From: an uncultured Paraglaciecola sp.
GTDB lineage: Bacteria; Pseudomonadota; Gammaproteobacteria; Enterobacterales; Alteromonadaceae
Assembly: GCF_913058035.1 (NCBI RefSeq)
Contig: NZ_CAJXPA010000003.1
Coordinates: 1 to 64,000 of the forward strand
DNA: 64,000 nt
Direction of reading: 5' to 3'
Part shown: positions 52,286-62,353 of the stretch, in pieces
Layout: every line of letters begins with the position of its first letter
How positions within the stretch are numbered: the stretch's first letter is position 1
Translations under genes and position numbers: made by a program
The notes under the pieces: generated by a model
The model's input: only the letters and a program-made list of their open reading frames with translations
What the model was told of the DNA's origin: nothing
The model's database searches: none

Positions 52286-53234
52286 CTTGTGATTTCTTCG
52301 ACAAAAGCATCTGTAAATCTTGGTCTTTTTGTTCCCATAAATCTGTTAGCCAGCGTTGAAATTTGACTCTTTGAGTATGGTCGTCAAAGTAGTCGTCCCC
52401 GTAAATATCACTACTTAGCAATTCTTGAATTGATAATACTTTAATCTGAACTTGTACTCTTTTAACTTTTCCGCAGACAAACTCCCAATAGGTAGGAGTG
52501 CCTTCTGGGTAGTGTATTGTGACATCAAGTAATTTATGTAGCTGTTCACCCATGGCACCTAGAACAAAAGCCATACCGCCAGCTTTAGGTTTAAGTAAGT
52601 GTTGAAACTTTGACCCTTGGCGTGCCCGTTTTTGCTCAGTTAGTCGTGTTCCCTCGACAAAATTCATGATGCTTACAGGTTTGACTGTAAATTTCTTGCA
52701 TGCTTTTCGGGTGTTTTCTAAGTCTTTACCTTTTAAGTGAGGGTTTTTAGCTAATAAAGCCTTGCTGTATCTATGCATAAATGGAAAATCTAAGGCCCAC
52801 CAAGCTAAACCGATGAAAGGTACCCAAATTAGTTCTTTTTTGAGGAAAAACTTTAAAAAAGGGATCTTATGATTAAAAATACGCTGTAGCACCAAGATAT
52901 CGACCCAAGACTGATGGTTTGATATCACCAAATACCAATCTTTGTGGCTCAATCCTTCCAACCCATCTACATTAAACTTTGTGCGACTAAATATATTTTG
53001 ATTGGCGCTGTTGACTGATATCCAAAATGTGGCACAACCATCAAGTAAATAAGACATAAATGTTTGCCATATTTTAATAGGTATTAATTTGAGAAATGAA
53101 CAAATTAAAATGGGCACCAACCAAAATAAGGTATTAATAAAATAACCTAATGAGGATATAGCACCGAGCAATGGTAAAAAAATCGTCGAAAACATGCAGT
53201 AAAAAACCATTAACACTATAAAAAACATATGCAA
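52278..53234 (-). CDS. acyltransferase (YihG/PlsC-like), paralog B
   Basis: VISNHQSWVDILVLQRIF (HX4D); WALDFPFMHRYSKALLAKNPHLKGKDLENTRKACKKF; NFVEGTRLT. Confidence 0.92.
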   Translation of the reverse strand: MHMFFIVLMVFYCMFSTIFLPLLGAISSLGYFINTLFWLVPILICSFLKLIPIKIWQTFMSYLLDGCATFWISVNSANQNIFSRTKFNVDGLEGLSHKDWYLVISNHQSWVDILVLQRIFNHKIPFLKFFLKKELIWVPFIGLAWWALDFPFMHRYSKALLAKNPHLKGKDLENTRKACKKFTVKPVSIMNFVEGTRLTEQKRARQGSKFQHLLKPKAGGMAFVLGAMGEQLHKLLDVTIHYPEGTPTYWEFVCGKVKRVQVQIKVLSIQELLSSDIYGDDYFDDHTQRVKFQRWLTDLWEQKDQDLQMLLSKKSQDV

Positions 53235-53365
53235 GTCTAAACTAAAAACAGGTTTGATATGTATAAGTTCTTCTTTGCTATTTTATGGTCGCACAAGAAT
53301 TTTAAAAGGAAAGTACATCCCGAAGCGCCAGAAGGTTATAATAACAAACATATTGATAGTAATTA

Positions 53366-55585
53366 ATGTGTAACCAAGGACGTGAAAAAGTGCTCAACCA
53401 AGCAAAAAACATACTCAAAAATGTATTTGGTTTTGACGAGTTTCGAGAGTCTCAACAAGCCATCATAAATAATATTTTAGAGCGCCAGAATACTCTGGCT
53501 ATTATGCCTACCGGTGGTGGTAAGTCCCTATGTTATCAAATTCCGGGAGTGGTTTTTGATGGTTTAACGATTGTTATCTCGCCACTTATATCACTGATGC
53601 AAGACCAAGTTAGGCAACTTAATGAACTCGCCATCCCAGCCTGTGTACTGAATAGCTCACTATCAGACACCGATTACCAAGCTAACTTAGACGGCATCAA
53701 ACAACAACAGATTAAATTGTTGTTTTTGGCACCAGAAACAGCCTTACAAAGTAACATTTTAGATTTATTAACAAATTGTGATGTGGCTTGTATTGCCATC
53801 GACGAAGCGCATTGTATTTCTGAGTGGGGGCATGATTTTCGACCTGAGTATCGTCAGCTCAATCGACTTATTGAATGTTTCCCCAACGCCGTATGTATCG
53901 CTTTAACAGCTACCGCAACTCCGAGAGTGCGAGAGGACATTAAACGCCAACTTAATATAACCGACACCAGCGAGTACATCTCAAGTTTCGATCGGCCTAA
54001 TTTGTTTATTGGCGTTATTCCTAAAGATAACCCCTATCAACAGTGTAAAAAGTTTGTTGAACAATATCCAAAACAGTCAGGCATCATTTATTGCCAATCA
54101 CGCAAAGGCGTAGATGAACTCACAACCAAGCTGCAACAAGATGGGTTATCAGCGCTGCCTTATCACGCAGGGTTAAGTAGTATTAAACGTAGTGATTACC
54201 AAGAACGTTTTATTCGTGATGACGTACATATTATTGTGGCGACTATCGCATTTGGCATGGGGATCAATAAACCTGATGTTCGTTATGTATTGCATTATGA
54301 CTTACCAAAAAATATTGAAGGGTATTACCAGCAAATTGGGCGTGCTGGCCGTGATGGTTTAGACGCAGATTGTTTACTTTTATTTGGTTACGGTGATACT
54401 GGTAAAATTCGCTTTTTCATTGATCAAATGAGTAACGAACAAGAAAAACGTTTGGCTAATATGCACCTCAACCAAATGTTGGCCCTAGCAGAGGCTGAAG
54501 ATTGCAGGCGAACTCCATTGTTAGAATATTTTGGAGAGCAGTCATTAAAAGAAAATTGCAATAACTGCGATAACTGCACCGGTGAAAGCAAAGAAAAGTC
54601 GGATTTAACTGTGCCCGCCCAGAAGTTTTTATCTTGTGTGCATCGAACTGAACAGCGATTCGGCGCTAGCCATATTATCGATGTGTTGCGTGGTTCAAGT
54701 GCCGAAAAAGTATTACAAAACCAGCATAATTTACTGTCCACATACAACATTGGTAATGAGTACAGTAAAAAGCAGTGGATGACACTGGCGCGTCAACTGA
54801 TACAGAAGGGTTTACTCAACCAAGATGAACAATTTGGCAGCTTAAAACTCACACAAAAAGCCGGTGACGTGTTGAAAGGAAAAGTACCATTTTTTGCCTT
54901 GTTGCAGCAACCTGTGGTTACCAGTAGTCATACATCTAAAGCCATGACTAAACCGGGTGACCAGCAGTTAGTTGCTATATTAAAAGCAGACCGAAAACGT
55001 TTAGCAGATGAAGCAAACCTACCTCCTTATGCTATTTTCTCTGATCGTACACTCAATGAGATGGCTTATTATTTTCCACATTCTCAAGATAACCTGTTAC
55101 GTATTCATGGTGTTGGACAAGCCAAACTAGAAAAGTATGGAGAGCATTACTTAGCCCTTATTAATGACTTTTGCCAGAAAAATGATATTCAAGAAGTATC
55201 TAATGCTCAGTCGGCTACCAGTAAAGCGACAACAAGTAAAAGCAATAACAGTAGTATTAACTCCAATAGCCGCAGTGTTGAAATTATTAGTGCTTATGAA
55301 ACGGGGCAATCAGTGAGTTCTATGGCTGAACAATTTAAGGTGAAAAATGGCACGATCATTAATCACTTATACCGCTATGCCCAAGATGGGCATAAGTTTG
55401 CCCAGCCTTCACAGTTACTCGAACAATCGGGTCTTAGTCAAGCCCATATCGATTCAGCTTTAGCTGCATTTGCAGAGCATTCTTATGAACGTTTAAAACC
55501 TGTTTATGACAGTCTGAGTGAGCAAGTAAGTTACGACCAGTTACACCTACTTAGAATTTATTTTGTCAGTCAGTTGACTGAATAA
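53366..55585 (+). CDS. RecQ-family DNA helicase, long form with C-terminal HTH extension
   Basis: FGFDEFRESQQAIINNILERQNTLAIMPTGGGKSLCYQIPG; DEAHCISEWGHDFRPEY; HRDC (LPPYAIFSDRTLNEMAYYFPHSQDNLLRIHGVGQAKLEKYGEHYL); HTH-like VEIISAYETGQSVSSMAEQFKVKNGTIINHLYRYAQDG. Confidence 0.95.
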   Translation: MCNQGREKVLNQAKNILKNVFGFDEFRESQQAIINNILERQNTLAIMPTGGGKSLCYQIPGVVFDGLTIVISPLISLMQDQVRQLNELAIPACVLNSSLSDTDYQANLDGIKQQQIKLLFLAPETALQSNILDLLTNCDVACIAIDEAHCISEWGHDFRPEYRQLNRLIECFPNAVCIALTATATPRVREDIKRQLNITDTSEYISSFDRPNLFIGVIPKDNPYQQCKKFVEQYPKQSGIIYCQSRKGVDELTTKLQQDGLSALPYHAGLSSIKRSDYQERFIRDDVHIIVATIAFGMGINKPDVRYVLHYDLPKNIEGYYQQIGRAGRDGLDADCLLLFGYGDTGKIRFFIDQMSNEQEKRLANMHLNQMLALAEAEDCRRTPLLEYFGEQSLKENCNNCDNCTGESKEKSDLTVPAQKFLSCVHRTEQRFGASHIIDVLRGSSAEKVLQNQHNLLSTYNIGNEYSKKQWMTLARQLIQKGLLNQDEQFGSLKLTQKAGDVLKGKVPFFALLQQPVVTSSHTSKAMTKPGDQQLVAILKADRKRLADEANLPPYAIFSDRTLNEMAYYFPHSQDNLLRIHGVGQAKLEKYGEHYLALINDFCQKNDIQEVSNAQSATSKATTSKSNNSSINSNSRSVEIISAYETGQSVSSMAEQFKVKNGTIINHLYRYAQDGHKFAQPSQLLEQSGLSQAHIDSALAAFAEHSYERLKPVYDSLSEQVSYDQLHLLRIYFVSQLTE

Positions 55586-55639
55586 TCTGACTTCGAGTTA
55601 TGTAAGAGCTACTAGTGCTAGGGTACGAAATCAGCTAGA

Positions 55640-56701
55640 ATGCGCGCCCTAAATTTCACATTGGCGAGTCAATATATGAGTGGACCTATCAATCGCAGTA
55701 TTTCTCGAACCATATCTGTTGCGCCAATGCTGGATTGGACCGATAAACACTGTCGGTACTTTCTCCGAAAAATTTCACAACATTCACTTTTGTATACCGA
55801 AATGGTTACCACTGGAGCGATTATTTTTGGTAAAGGCGATTATCTTGGGTTTAACCAAGAAGAACACCCAGTCGCATTGCAACTGGGTGGTTCTAACCCT
55901 TCTGATATGGCGCACTGTGCTAGCGAGGCGCAAAAACTCGGTTATGATGAAGTGAACATCAATGTAGGTTGTCCTTCTGACCGTGTACAAAATGGCAGGT
56001 TTGGTGCGTGTTTAATGGCTGAGCCTGAAACTGTAGCTGCATGTATTAAGAGTATGCGGGCAGAAGTCGATATTCCCGTCACAGTAAAGTCGCGAATTGG
56101 TATTGACGATATGGATGAATATGAAGATTTAACACGTTTTATTGATGTAGTGGCTGCGTCTGGATGTGACACCTTCATTGTGCACGCGCGTAAAGCTTGG
56201 TTAAAAGGGTTGAGTCCAAAACAAAATCGTGACGTACCACCATTAATGTATAATCGCGTCTATCAATTAAAACAGCAGTTTTCAGATTTACATATCAGCT
56301 TAAATGGTGGTGTGAAAAACCTAGATGATGTGCAACTTCACCTTAATCACTTGGATGGCGTAATGATAGGCCGTGAAGTCTATAGTAACCCTTACATTTT
56401 AGCTGAAGTCGACAAACGCTTTTATCAAGATAACTCTGTCAGTATGACTCGTGCTGAAGTGGTGATGGCAATGTTACCTTATGTCGAACAGCAGATTGCT
56501 CGTGGCGTCAGACCGTGGAGCATCGCTAGGCATATGCTGGGTTTGTTTCAAGGCCAGCCAGGTGGACGCATTTGGCGTAGATATTTGAGTCAGAACGGTA
56601 CAAAAGCCGATGCAGGTGTCGAACTGTTAACAGATGCTTTAGATGTGTTACTTGAAGCACAATCAAAAGCTAAACAATTTCAATCTGAGATGATTGGTTA
56701 A
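55640..56701 (+). CDS. dusA: tRNA dihydrouridine(20/20a) synthase
   Basis: SVAPMLDWTDKHCRYFLRKISQHSLLYTEMVTTGAI; VNINVGCPSDRVQNGRFGACLMAEP; start likely internal MSGPINRS at 55676. Confidence 0.96.
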   Translation: MRALNFTLASQYMSGPINRSISRTISVAPMLDWTDKHCRYFLRKISQHSLLYTEMVTTGAIIFGKGDYLGFNQEEHPVALQLGGSNPSDMAHCASEAQKLGYDEVNINVGCPSDRVQNGRFGACLMAEPETVAACIKSMRAEVDIPVTVKSRIGIDDMDEYEDLTRFIDVVAASGCDTFIVHARKAWLKGLSPKQNRDVPPLMYNRVYQLKQQFSDLHISLNGGVKNLDDVQLHLNHLDGVMIGREVYSNPYILAEVDKRFYQDNSVSMTRAEVVMAMLPYVEQQIARGVRPWSIARHMLGLFQGQPGGRIWRRYLSQNGTKADAGVELLTDALDVLLEAQSKAKQFQSEMIG

Positions 56702-56918
56702 ATTTACTAAAATAGTGGTAAATTTAACCAAATTTTAAGGGCGAACAATACTTGTTCACACGTGTAACGCCCAAGTAAAAATAAAAATATATACAAATCA
56801 TATAGATAAAATTAATTCCATGATTGGCACAACTATCGCAAAGGATACTGCGACTTAAACAATAATTGTTACACCACTTAATAAACGGTTATCACTTACA
56901 ACACCAAAGGAAAATATC

Positions 56919-57200
56919 ATGTTTACTAAATCTAAAATTGCTGCTGTTGCACTGGCTTCTACTTTAATTTTTGCTTCTACGGCACATGCCGAAGACGTTT
57001 CATTAGAAAAATATGTAAGCATTATGGTTAATCAAGCGATGGAAGTTGCACAACAAGAAATTCAAAATAACCTGCGCTCGGCTGTATTGACAGTTGCCAA
57101 CAATGTCAGTTTTAATGAAGAAAAAAATTATACGGCTAAAGTTTCTATTACCGATTTTGAATTAAAAAGTGAAGGGGCGACAAAAATACAAGCTGAATAA
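56919..57200 (+). CDS. small exported protein of unknown function
   Basis: signal peptide MFTKSKIAAVALASTLIFASTAHA; 93 aa; RBS-like AAAGGAAAA upstream. Confidence 0.7.
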   Translation: MFTKSKIAAVALASTLIFASTAHAEDVSLEKYVSIMVNQAMEVAQQEIQNNLRSAVLTVANNVSFNEEKNYTAKVSITDFELKSEGATKIQAE

Positions 57201-57210
57201 GGAATTGTTG

Positions 57211-57363
57211 ATGTTTAATCAAATATCTTTATTTATCATGTTGTTGACGCCGGTGTTTGCCTATGTAGTAGGGGCGATAATATTTAGCTTTCTTGAGTGT
57301 TTGAGAAACGATTCAATATTAACCGAACGCGACAACATCACCATTAATCGAAACGGCCTCTAA
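57211..57363 (+). CDS. small single-TM protein of unknown function
   Basis: MFNQISLFIMLLTPVFAYVVGAIIFSFLECLRNDSILTERDNITINRNGL; AAGGAA RBS; 10 bp after the preceding CDS. Confidence 0.55.
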   Translation: MFNQISLFIMLLTPVFAYVVGAIIFSFLECLRNDSILTERDNITINRNGL

Positions 57364-58187
57364 TTGAAGTATTGGCTGTTTTTTTCATTACCTAGTCTAC
57401 TTTTTTTCGCTAATAGGACTTATTCTTTCTCAAGCGTTATTAGCTACCTAATAACGGTGATGTGATCAAAGTTGCCACTGCAGAATAGATTTGCATCACT
57501 AACAAATATTATTGCCCTACTTTCTCGGCATTGATTTTGTCAAAGTGATAACCGTTGTTTCTGACGCAAGTGGAACGGAATCATCTGCATCTATTCACAA
57601 ATAATGCTTGTTATCTTGCTATACCCGTACTTTCTGCAACATGTGAAACAACCTCTAAGAGTTTGGCTTTTGTATAAAAGTGAGAATAACGCACTGTGAG
57701 TTCTAAGTGGGCTTTATCAGATTTTACATTATGTTTTAACTCACTATTAAACGCACTTGCCATCTTTATTCTGAGCCTTTCTAGATCATGCTGTTTTGAG
57801 GTTATAATTTGTAATGCCGTAACAATTTTTTTAACTTGCCTGTCTCAAGTCCAAAAGATCAATATGCTGTGCAAAGGTGATGTCAGGTTTCCAAGGTGCT
57901 AAACAAGGTGCTAAAAAATATCACTTTGCATACTTCCATCTGCTCCTATAATCCGCATTGATAGCTTTTCTAAGATTGAAGTGTGACGCATTAGAAAAAG
58001 TGATCAAACTAAGGAATAAAAGTGTGAGATATAATAATTTTATGAGGTGAGGCAAGATAAGTGATTACATTTATTCAGGTCACAAATATCTTAAGTTTTA
58101 AACCTTAAATCCAGTAATACTTTTATAATCTTAATGTCTGCTGAGACCCACCAACTGTGCATCAACCTTTTGGTTTTTCGAGAGCAT

Positions 58188-58214
58188 GTATACTAGGTAT
58201 ACTAGGTGTACTGA
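58188..58214. repeat. 9-bp direct repeats
   Basis: GTATACTAG GTATACTAG GTGTACTGA. Confidence 0.85.
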
Positions 58215-58358
58215 GTACTTCATAACATTATTGACTCAGGACTTTTTGAAAATGAGTGACAACAAATAAGTTTACCACGTGATGACACAATGCCCCATGC
58301 CAGTCGACTTCTCTTGTGATTTTTTTGCATCACTAGTATTTAAATTGAAATTAATAGT

Positions 58359-60497
58359 TCAGCCTAGTAATAATATTTTTGCATCACTTTGTGCCCTACA
58401 AACTTCGCCAATCTTAACCGCGTTAGTTTCATTCATAATTTGACGACCAACATCGGCAGAAACAGAAACGATTAAGCCACCATTCGTTTGAGGATCGAGT
58501 AGACACTTGAGATTTGCAAGTTCTATATTACTGGTATCACATTGCTCTAGCATCGGTATTAATTGTGGCATTAACGTCGATTCAACTCCTTGTCGACTTA
58601 ATTCCAGTGCACCACTCATCAGCGGAACATCGCTGGTTGTGATTTTTATAGAATACTGTGTTTCTTTGACCATTTCTAGCAGATGTCCAATAAGTCCAAA
58701 GCCAGTAACATCAGTTGCAGCATGTACTTTTTTATTATTTAGCGCTAAGAAAAACGGTCTATTAGATTGCAGCAAGTTACTCCATAATACATCAATACTG
58801 CTAGTTGTCGCTGTCCCTTGGGCATCCGCCGCAAGTATAATACCGGTTCCCAGAGGTTTATTTAAAAGTAACCAATCACCTTCTTGAAGGGCATTTTTGG
58901 GCCAACATGACTCACCCGATCCATTAACCACTAACGCTAAGTGTGTTTCTGCACCTTCGGTGCTGTGCCCACCGATTAAGGTGGTTTCGTGGTGGAGTAA
59001 AGTTTCAGTGATCCCCTGCATCAAACGCTTGAAGTCTCGTTTGGTTAACCTCGGGTGTTCAAACTTTAAATTTGCCCATACTTGAGCGCTGGACGGTTGT
59101 AAACCCATAGCGTATAGATCGTTGACGGCATGATGTGTAGCCGCAATACCTAATCTATAATAATCCTCAGTAAAGGCGCGAAAGCCATCAATGCTTTGTA
59201 ATAACGACGTATTGTTAATGACTTCAGCAACGGAAGCATCTTCTGCTTGTGTTAAATCAGTAGCAAAGTTTTTATTAGGAAAAATACTGAGTTCTCTTAG
59301 TGTATCGCTGAGTAGCTCAGGTCCAATTTTACTCCCGCAACCACCACAATGCATTGGTTCGTTATCCATTGAAGGCATCGCAGGTAGGTTTTTAGTAAAC
59401 AAGGCCATAAATTTTTGGTCGATATGGTCTTTCCATCGCCAAACCCATTCGCCTTTCAAACTTAAACCACCTCGCTGACCTACTGCACTTTTACCACCCA
59501 GTGAAATTAAGGACAAAAAATCAGTTTGTAGTGACGCAGCTTGCATTGTTTGTTTGCTAAATGTCGCTCGTAAGTTTTTAGTTAAAAAGGGTGCTGAACG
59601 AACGGCATAGACACCTGCTTTGGGTCGAGGTGATTTAATCATCGTTGCTACATCACCACAGGCAAAAACATCGTTGTGAGACGTGCTCTGTAAAAATTCG
59701 TTCACAGCAATGAAGCCGTTCTTGTCAGTATCCAGCCCAGCAAGTGCTGGCCATGTTGGTGCAGTTGCTGGTGTGCACCAAATTGACTGATCGGTATTCA
59801 GTATATCACCCGTGTCTGATTCAATAGAATTTTTAGTGACACGCGAAACTCTAAACTTTGTAACAAATTCGATACCGTAGTGTTTGAGTGCGATAGCCAC
59901 CTGTTTTTGTACATTTTTATGGTAACCCGGTAATAACGTATCGCCCGATTGTACTAATGACAATTTTAAGACGTCGCCTGCCTGTTTGAACCGATGAGCG
60001 ATGGCAAGTACCATTTCTACACCCGCAGCACCACCGCCAATAACCGTCCAGTGAGCTGTAAATTGCTCGGTTTTTTGAGAAAGTAGTTTACGCCACGTAG
60101 CTGTAAGTTGACTAACAGGTTTTACTCCAACGCCAAATTCACGAGCGCCAGTAACATTAATGTTAGGTGTAGAGCCAGTATTGATAGATACTTTATCGAA
60201 GCCGATGTTGGCTTGGTTATCTAATTGTATCGTTTTATTTTCTACATCAATACCGATAACACGACCGTGGATTAAGCGCACATGAGCAGCTTTACACAGT
60301 TTGTTTAAGTCTAAGTGTGTTCCTTCTTCGCTGTAATGCCCTGCAATATAACCCGGTAACATGCCTGAGTAAGGTGTTAATAGCGTATCAGTGATGAGTG
60401 TTAAGCGAACCTTGTCTATCGGTCTCATAGCCAACATTCTCAACACTAAAGAATGTGTATGGCCACCACCGATAAAAACTAAGTCATGTTCATGCAT
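58359..60497 (-). CDS. selD: selenide, water dikinase with N-terminal FAD/NAD(P) oxidoreductase domain (fusion)
   Basis: N-term LVFIGGGHTHSLVLRMLAMRP and IGGGAAGVEMVLAIAHRF; C-term MHCGGCGSKIGPELLSDTLREL, LIGGHSTEGAETHLALVV, ATDVTGFGLIGHLLEM, LLDPQTNGGLIVSV. Confidence 0.95.
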   Translation of the reverse strand: MHEHDLVFIGGGHTHSLVLRMLAMRPIDKVRLTLITDTLLTPYSGMLPGYIAGHYSEEGTHLDLNKLCKAAHVRLIHGRVIGIDVENKTIQLDNQANIGFDKVSINTGSTPNINVTGAREFGVGVKPVSQLTATWRKLLSQKTEQFTAHWTVIGGGAAGVEMVLAIAHRFKQAGDVLKLSLVQSGDTLLPGYHKNVQKQVAIALKHYGIEFVTKFRVSRVTKNSIESDTGDILNTDQSIWCTPATAPTWPALAGLDTDKNGFIAVNEFLQSTSHNDVFACGDVATMIKSPRPKAGVYAVRSAPFLTKNLRATFSKQTMQAASLQTDFLSLISLGGKSAVGQRGGLSLKGEWVWRWKDHIDQKFMALFTKNLPAMPSMDNEPMHCGGCGSKIGPELLSDTLRELSIFPNKNFATDLTQAEDASVAEVINNTSLLQSIDGFRAFTEDYYRLGIAATHHAVNDLYAMGLQPSSAQVWANLKFEHPRLTKRDFKRLMQGITETLLHHETTLIGGHSTEGAETHLALVVNGSGESCWPKNALQEGDWLLLNKPLGTGIILAADAQGTATTSSIDVLWSNLLQSNRPFFLALNNKKVHAATDVTGFGLIGHLLEMVKETQYSIKITTSDVPLMSGALELSRQGVESTLMPQLIPMLEQCDTSNIELANLKCLLDPQTNGGLIVSVSADVGRQIMNETNAVKIGEVCRAQSDAKILLLG

Positions 60498-60584
60498 ATT
60501 GTTCGTTACTTATAAAAATTCGGGCAATAGACTGGTTGTCAAAGCGCAAGATGCACATAACGATGAAAATACTCTTAAACACCA

Positions 60585-61667
60585 CTATTTTGAGGCTAGC
60601 CATTGAATTATTTCAGCATGAGTGCCTTTGAAAATAGTTTTTTCAGCTTTTTGCTGGTATTGATACTCGTAGATTGGATCATAATATTTACTAAGTAGTA
60701 TATTAATGATGTCGTCGAAACCAGACCATTGGTTCTGATTTTTTAATACAATAATGGCTGAATCTAGTATTGCATTAATTAATGTGAATCGCTCGCCTCC
60801 CAGGCGTTTTTTAATGCGTAATATTGCATCCCGTATAAATCCATCCAATAAATCATAAGCCGTAGCTGGGTCACTTTTTTGATAATGCTCGAAAGCATCC
60901 ATAAAGTAGTCACGACGGATGCGAGCAATACGTTCTTCATAGGGGGCTTCGAGTAGGATATTGTTGGCGAATTTGGTCGCTGCTATATATTCTGGTAATA
61001 TTACAACTCGACCAATCAAGTGTGATTCATCTTCAATCAATACTGGAGAATTGTCGACATGGTTGCGTTTTAGCCATGCTACCGACCAAGCATTTTCGAA
61101 ATTAATTTGTGCAGGCTGCGCTACAAATGTTTTACCAAACGCACTGCCTCTATGGTTGGCTAAGCCTTCCAAGTCTATAGAGTTTGGCCATTCATTGATG
61201 ACTTCTGTTTTACCACTGCCTGTTTTACCTGACAATACAATAAACTGACCTTCATCAGTCCTTAGGTGCAATTGATCAAGCAGATAAGTGCGCATAGCTT
61301 TGTAACCACCTTCCACATAAGGTATCTCTATTCTTTTCTCATTGAGCCATTGCTGAGTTATTTGAGACCGTAAACCGCCTCTAAAGCAATACATGCAAGC
61401 GTCAGGGTGTTGCTTGGTGAAATTTTCCCATTGTTGTAAACGCTGATTTTTTATATCTCCATTAACTAATTGATGACCGAGTTTAATCGCCGCATCTGAA
61501 CCGCTTTTTTTGTAACAGGTACCTACAGCTTCACGCTCTTCATTGTTCATTAATGGTGCATTGATGCTGGAAGGAAAAGCTCCTTTATCAAACTCGACAG
61601 GTGCACGCACGTCTATCATTGGTGTATCGGATAAAAACAGCTGTTTGAAGTCGGTGATAGGTTGCAA
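60585..61667 (-). CDS. selU/mnmH: tRNA 2-selenouridine synthase (rhodanese + P-loop)
   Basis: DVRAPVEFDKGAFPSSINAPLMNNEEREAVGTCYKKSG; CMYCFRGGLRSQITQQWL; LSGKTGSGKTEVI; IEDESHLIGRVVIL. Confidence 0.96.
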   Translation of the reverse strand: MQPITDFKQLFLSDTPMIDVRAPVEFDKGAFPSSINAPLMNNEEREAVGTCYKKSGSDAAIKLGHQLVNGDIKNQRLQQWENFTKQHPDACMYCFRGGLRSQITQQWLNEKRIEIPYVEGGYKAMRTYLLDQLHLRTDEGQFIVLSGKTGSGKTEVINEWPNSIDLEGLANHRGSAFGKTFVAQPAQINFENAWSVAWLKRNHVDNSPVLIEDESHLIGRVVILPEYIAATKFANNILLEAPYEERIARIRRDYFMDAFEHYQKSDPATAYDLLDGFIRDAILRIKKRLGGERFTLINAILDSAIIVLKNQNQWSGFDDIINILLSKYYDPIYEYQYQQKAEKTIFKGTHAEIIQWLASK

Positions 61668-61960
61668 AATAATGACTCGGATGATGTAAAACGTTTTATG
61701 GCGCGTTACTAGATATTAACTCAAAGAATTTTAACTCTTTAACGACTGCTAGTAACAAGTGAATTGTTAATTAATAAATTAATACAACAGGATATTAGTT
61801 CTCCTATGATCACAATCTTGATAGACAATGTCACTGTTTATATGTGGAAAATCGGTTCTAATGAACGACCCAAAAAATATGGCAATAAAGATTCCAAAAC
61901 TGATACGATAAACAATCCAAAAAGTTTAGTCACAACTAAAGTCGTAATCATGGATGTCAT

Positions 61961-61992
61961 GTTAATAAGTTAATAAGTTAACAAGTTAATTA
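61961..61992. repeat. 8-bp tandem repeat GTTAATAA x4 (imperfect)
   Basis: GTTAATAA GTTAATAA GTTAACAA GTTAATTA. Confidence 0.9.
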
Positions 61993-62140
61993 TAATTATT
62001 TAATATCTGGTGTTACGAGGATGCCATATAAAAAAGCACATACGACAAATAGTTTTAAATCATCTATTGTCTTGTAACAATGTCCTTTTAAAAATGAACA
62101 AGAAAAAAGTTATTTTACATTTGTGGTGATAAATTAGTTT

Positions 62141-62341
62141 TTTCATGTACACAACATCGATACTTTTTACCAAAGTCCCATCTTCAATGGATGCCTGATA
62201 AGCACTAACCTATTCGGGATCGTTGATAAACATTTACCATTTTTGCTCGGCGGCGTCCTCACTGTAATGTTCAATAGCACAGATTAGCGTGTTGCCTGTT
62301 TCAGGTTCTGTTGTAGGAACCCAATAAGCAGTAACCTGCAT
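62141..62341 (-). pseudogene. NIPSNAP-family protein remnant
   Basis: Minus-strand reading MQVTAYWVPTTEPETGNTLICAIEHYSEDAAEQKW*MFINDPE*VSAYQASIEDGTLVKSIDVVYMK; two in-frame stops. Confidence 0.7.
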
Positions 62342-62353
62342 TTTTATTTGCTG

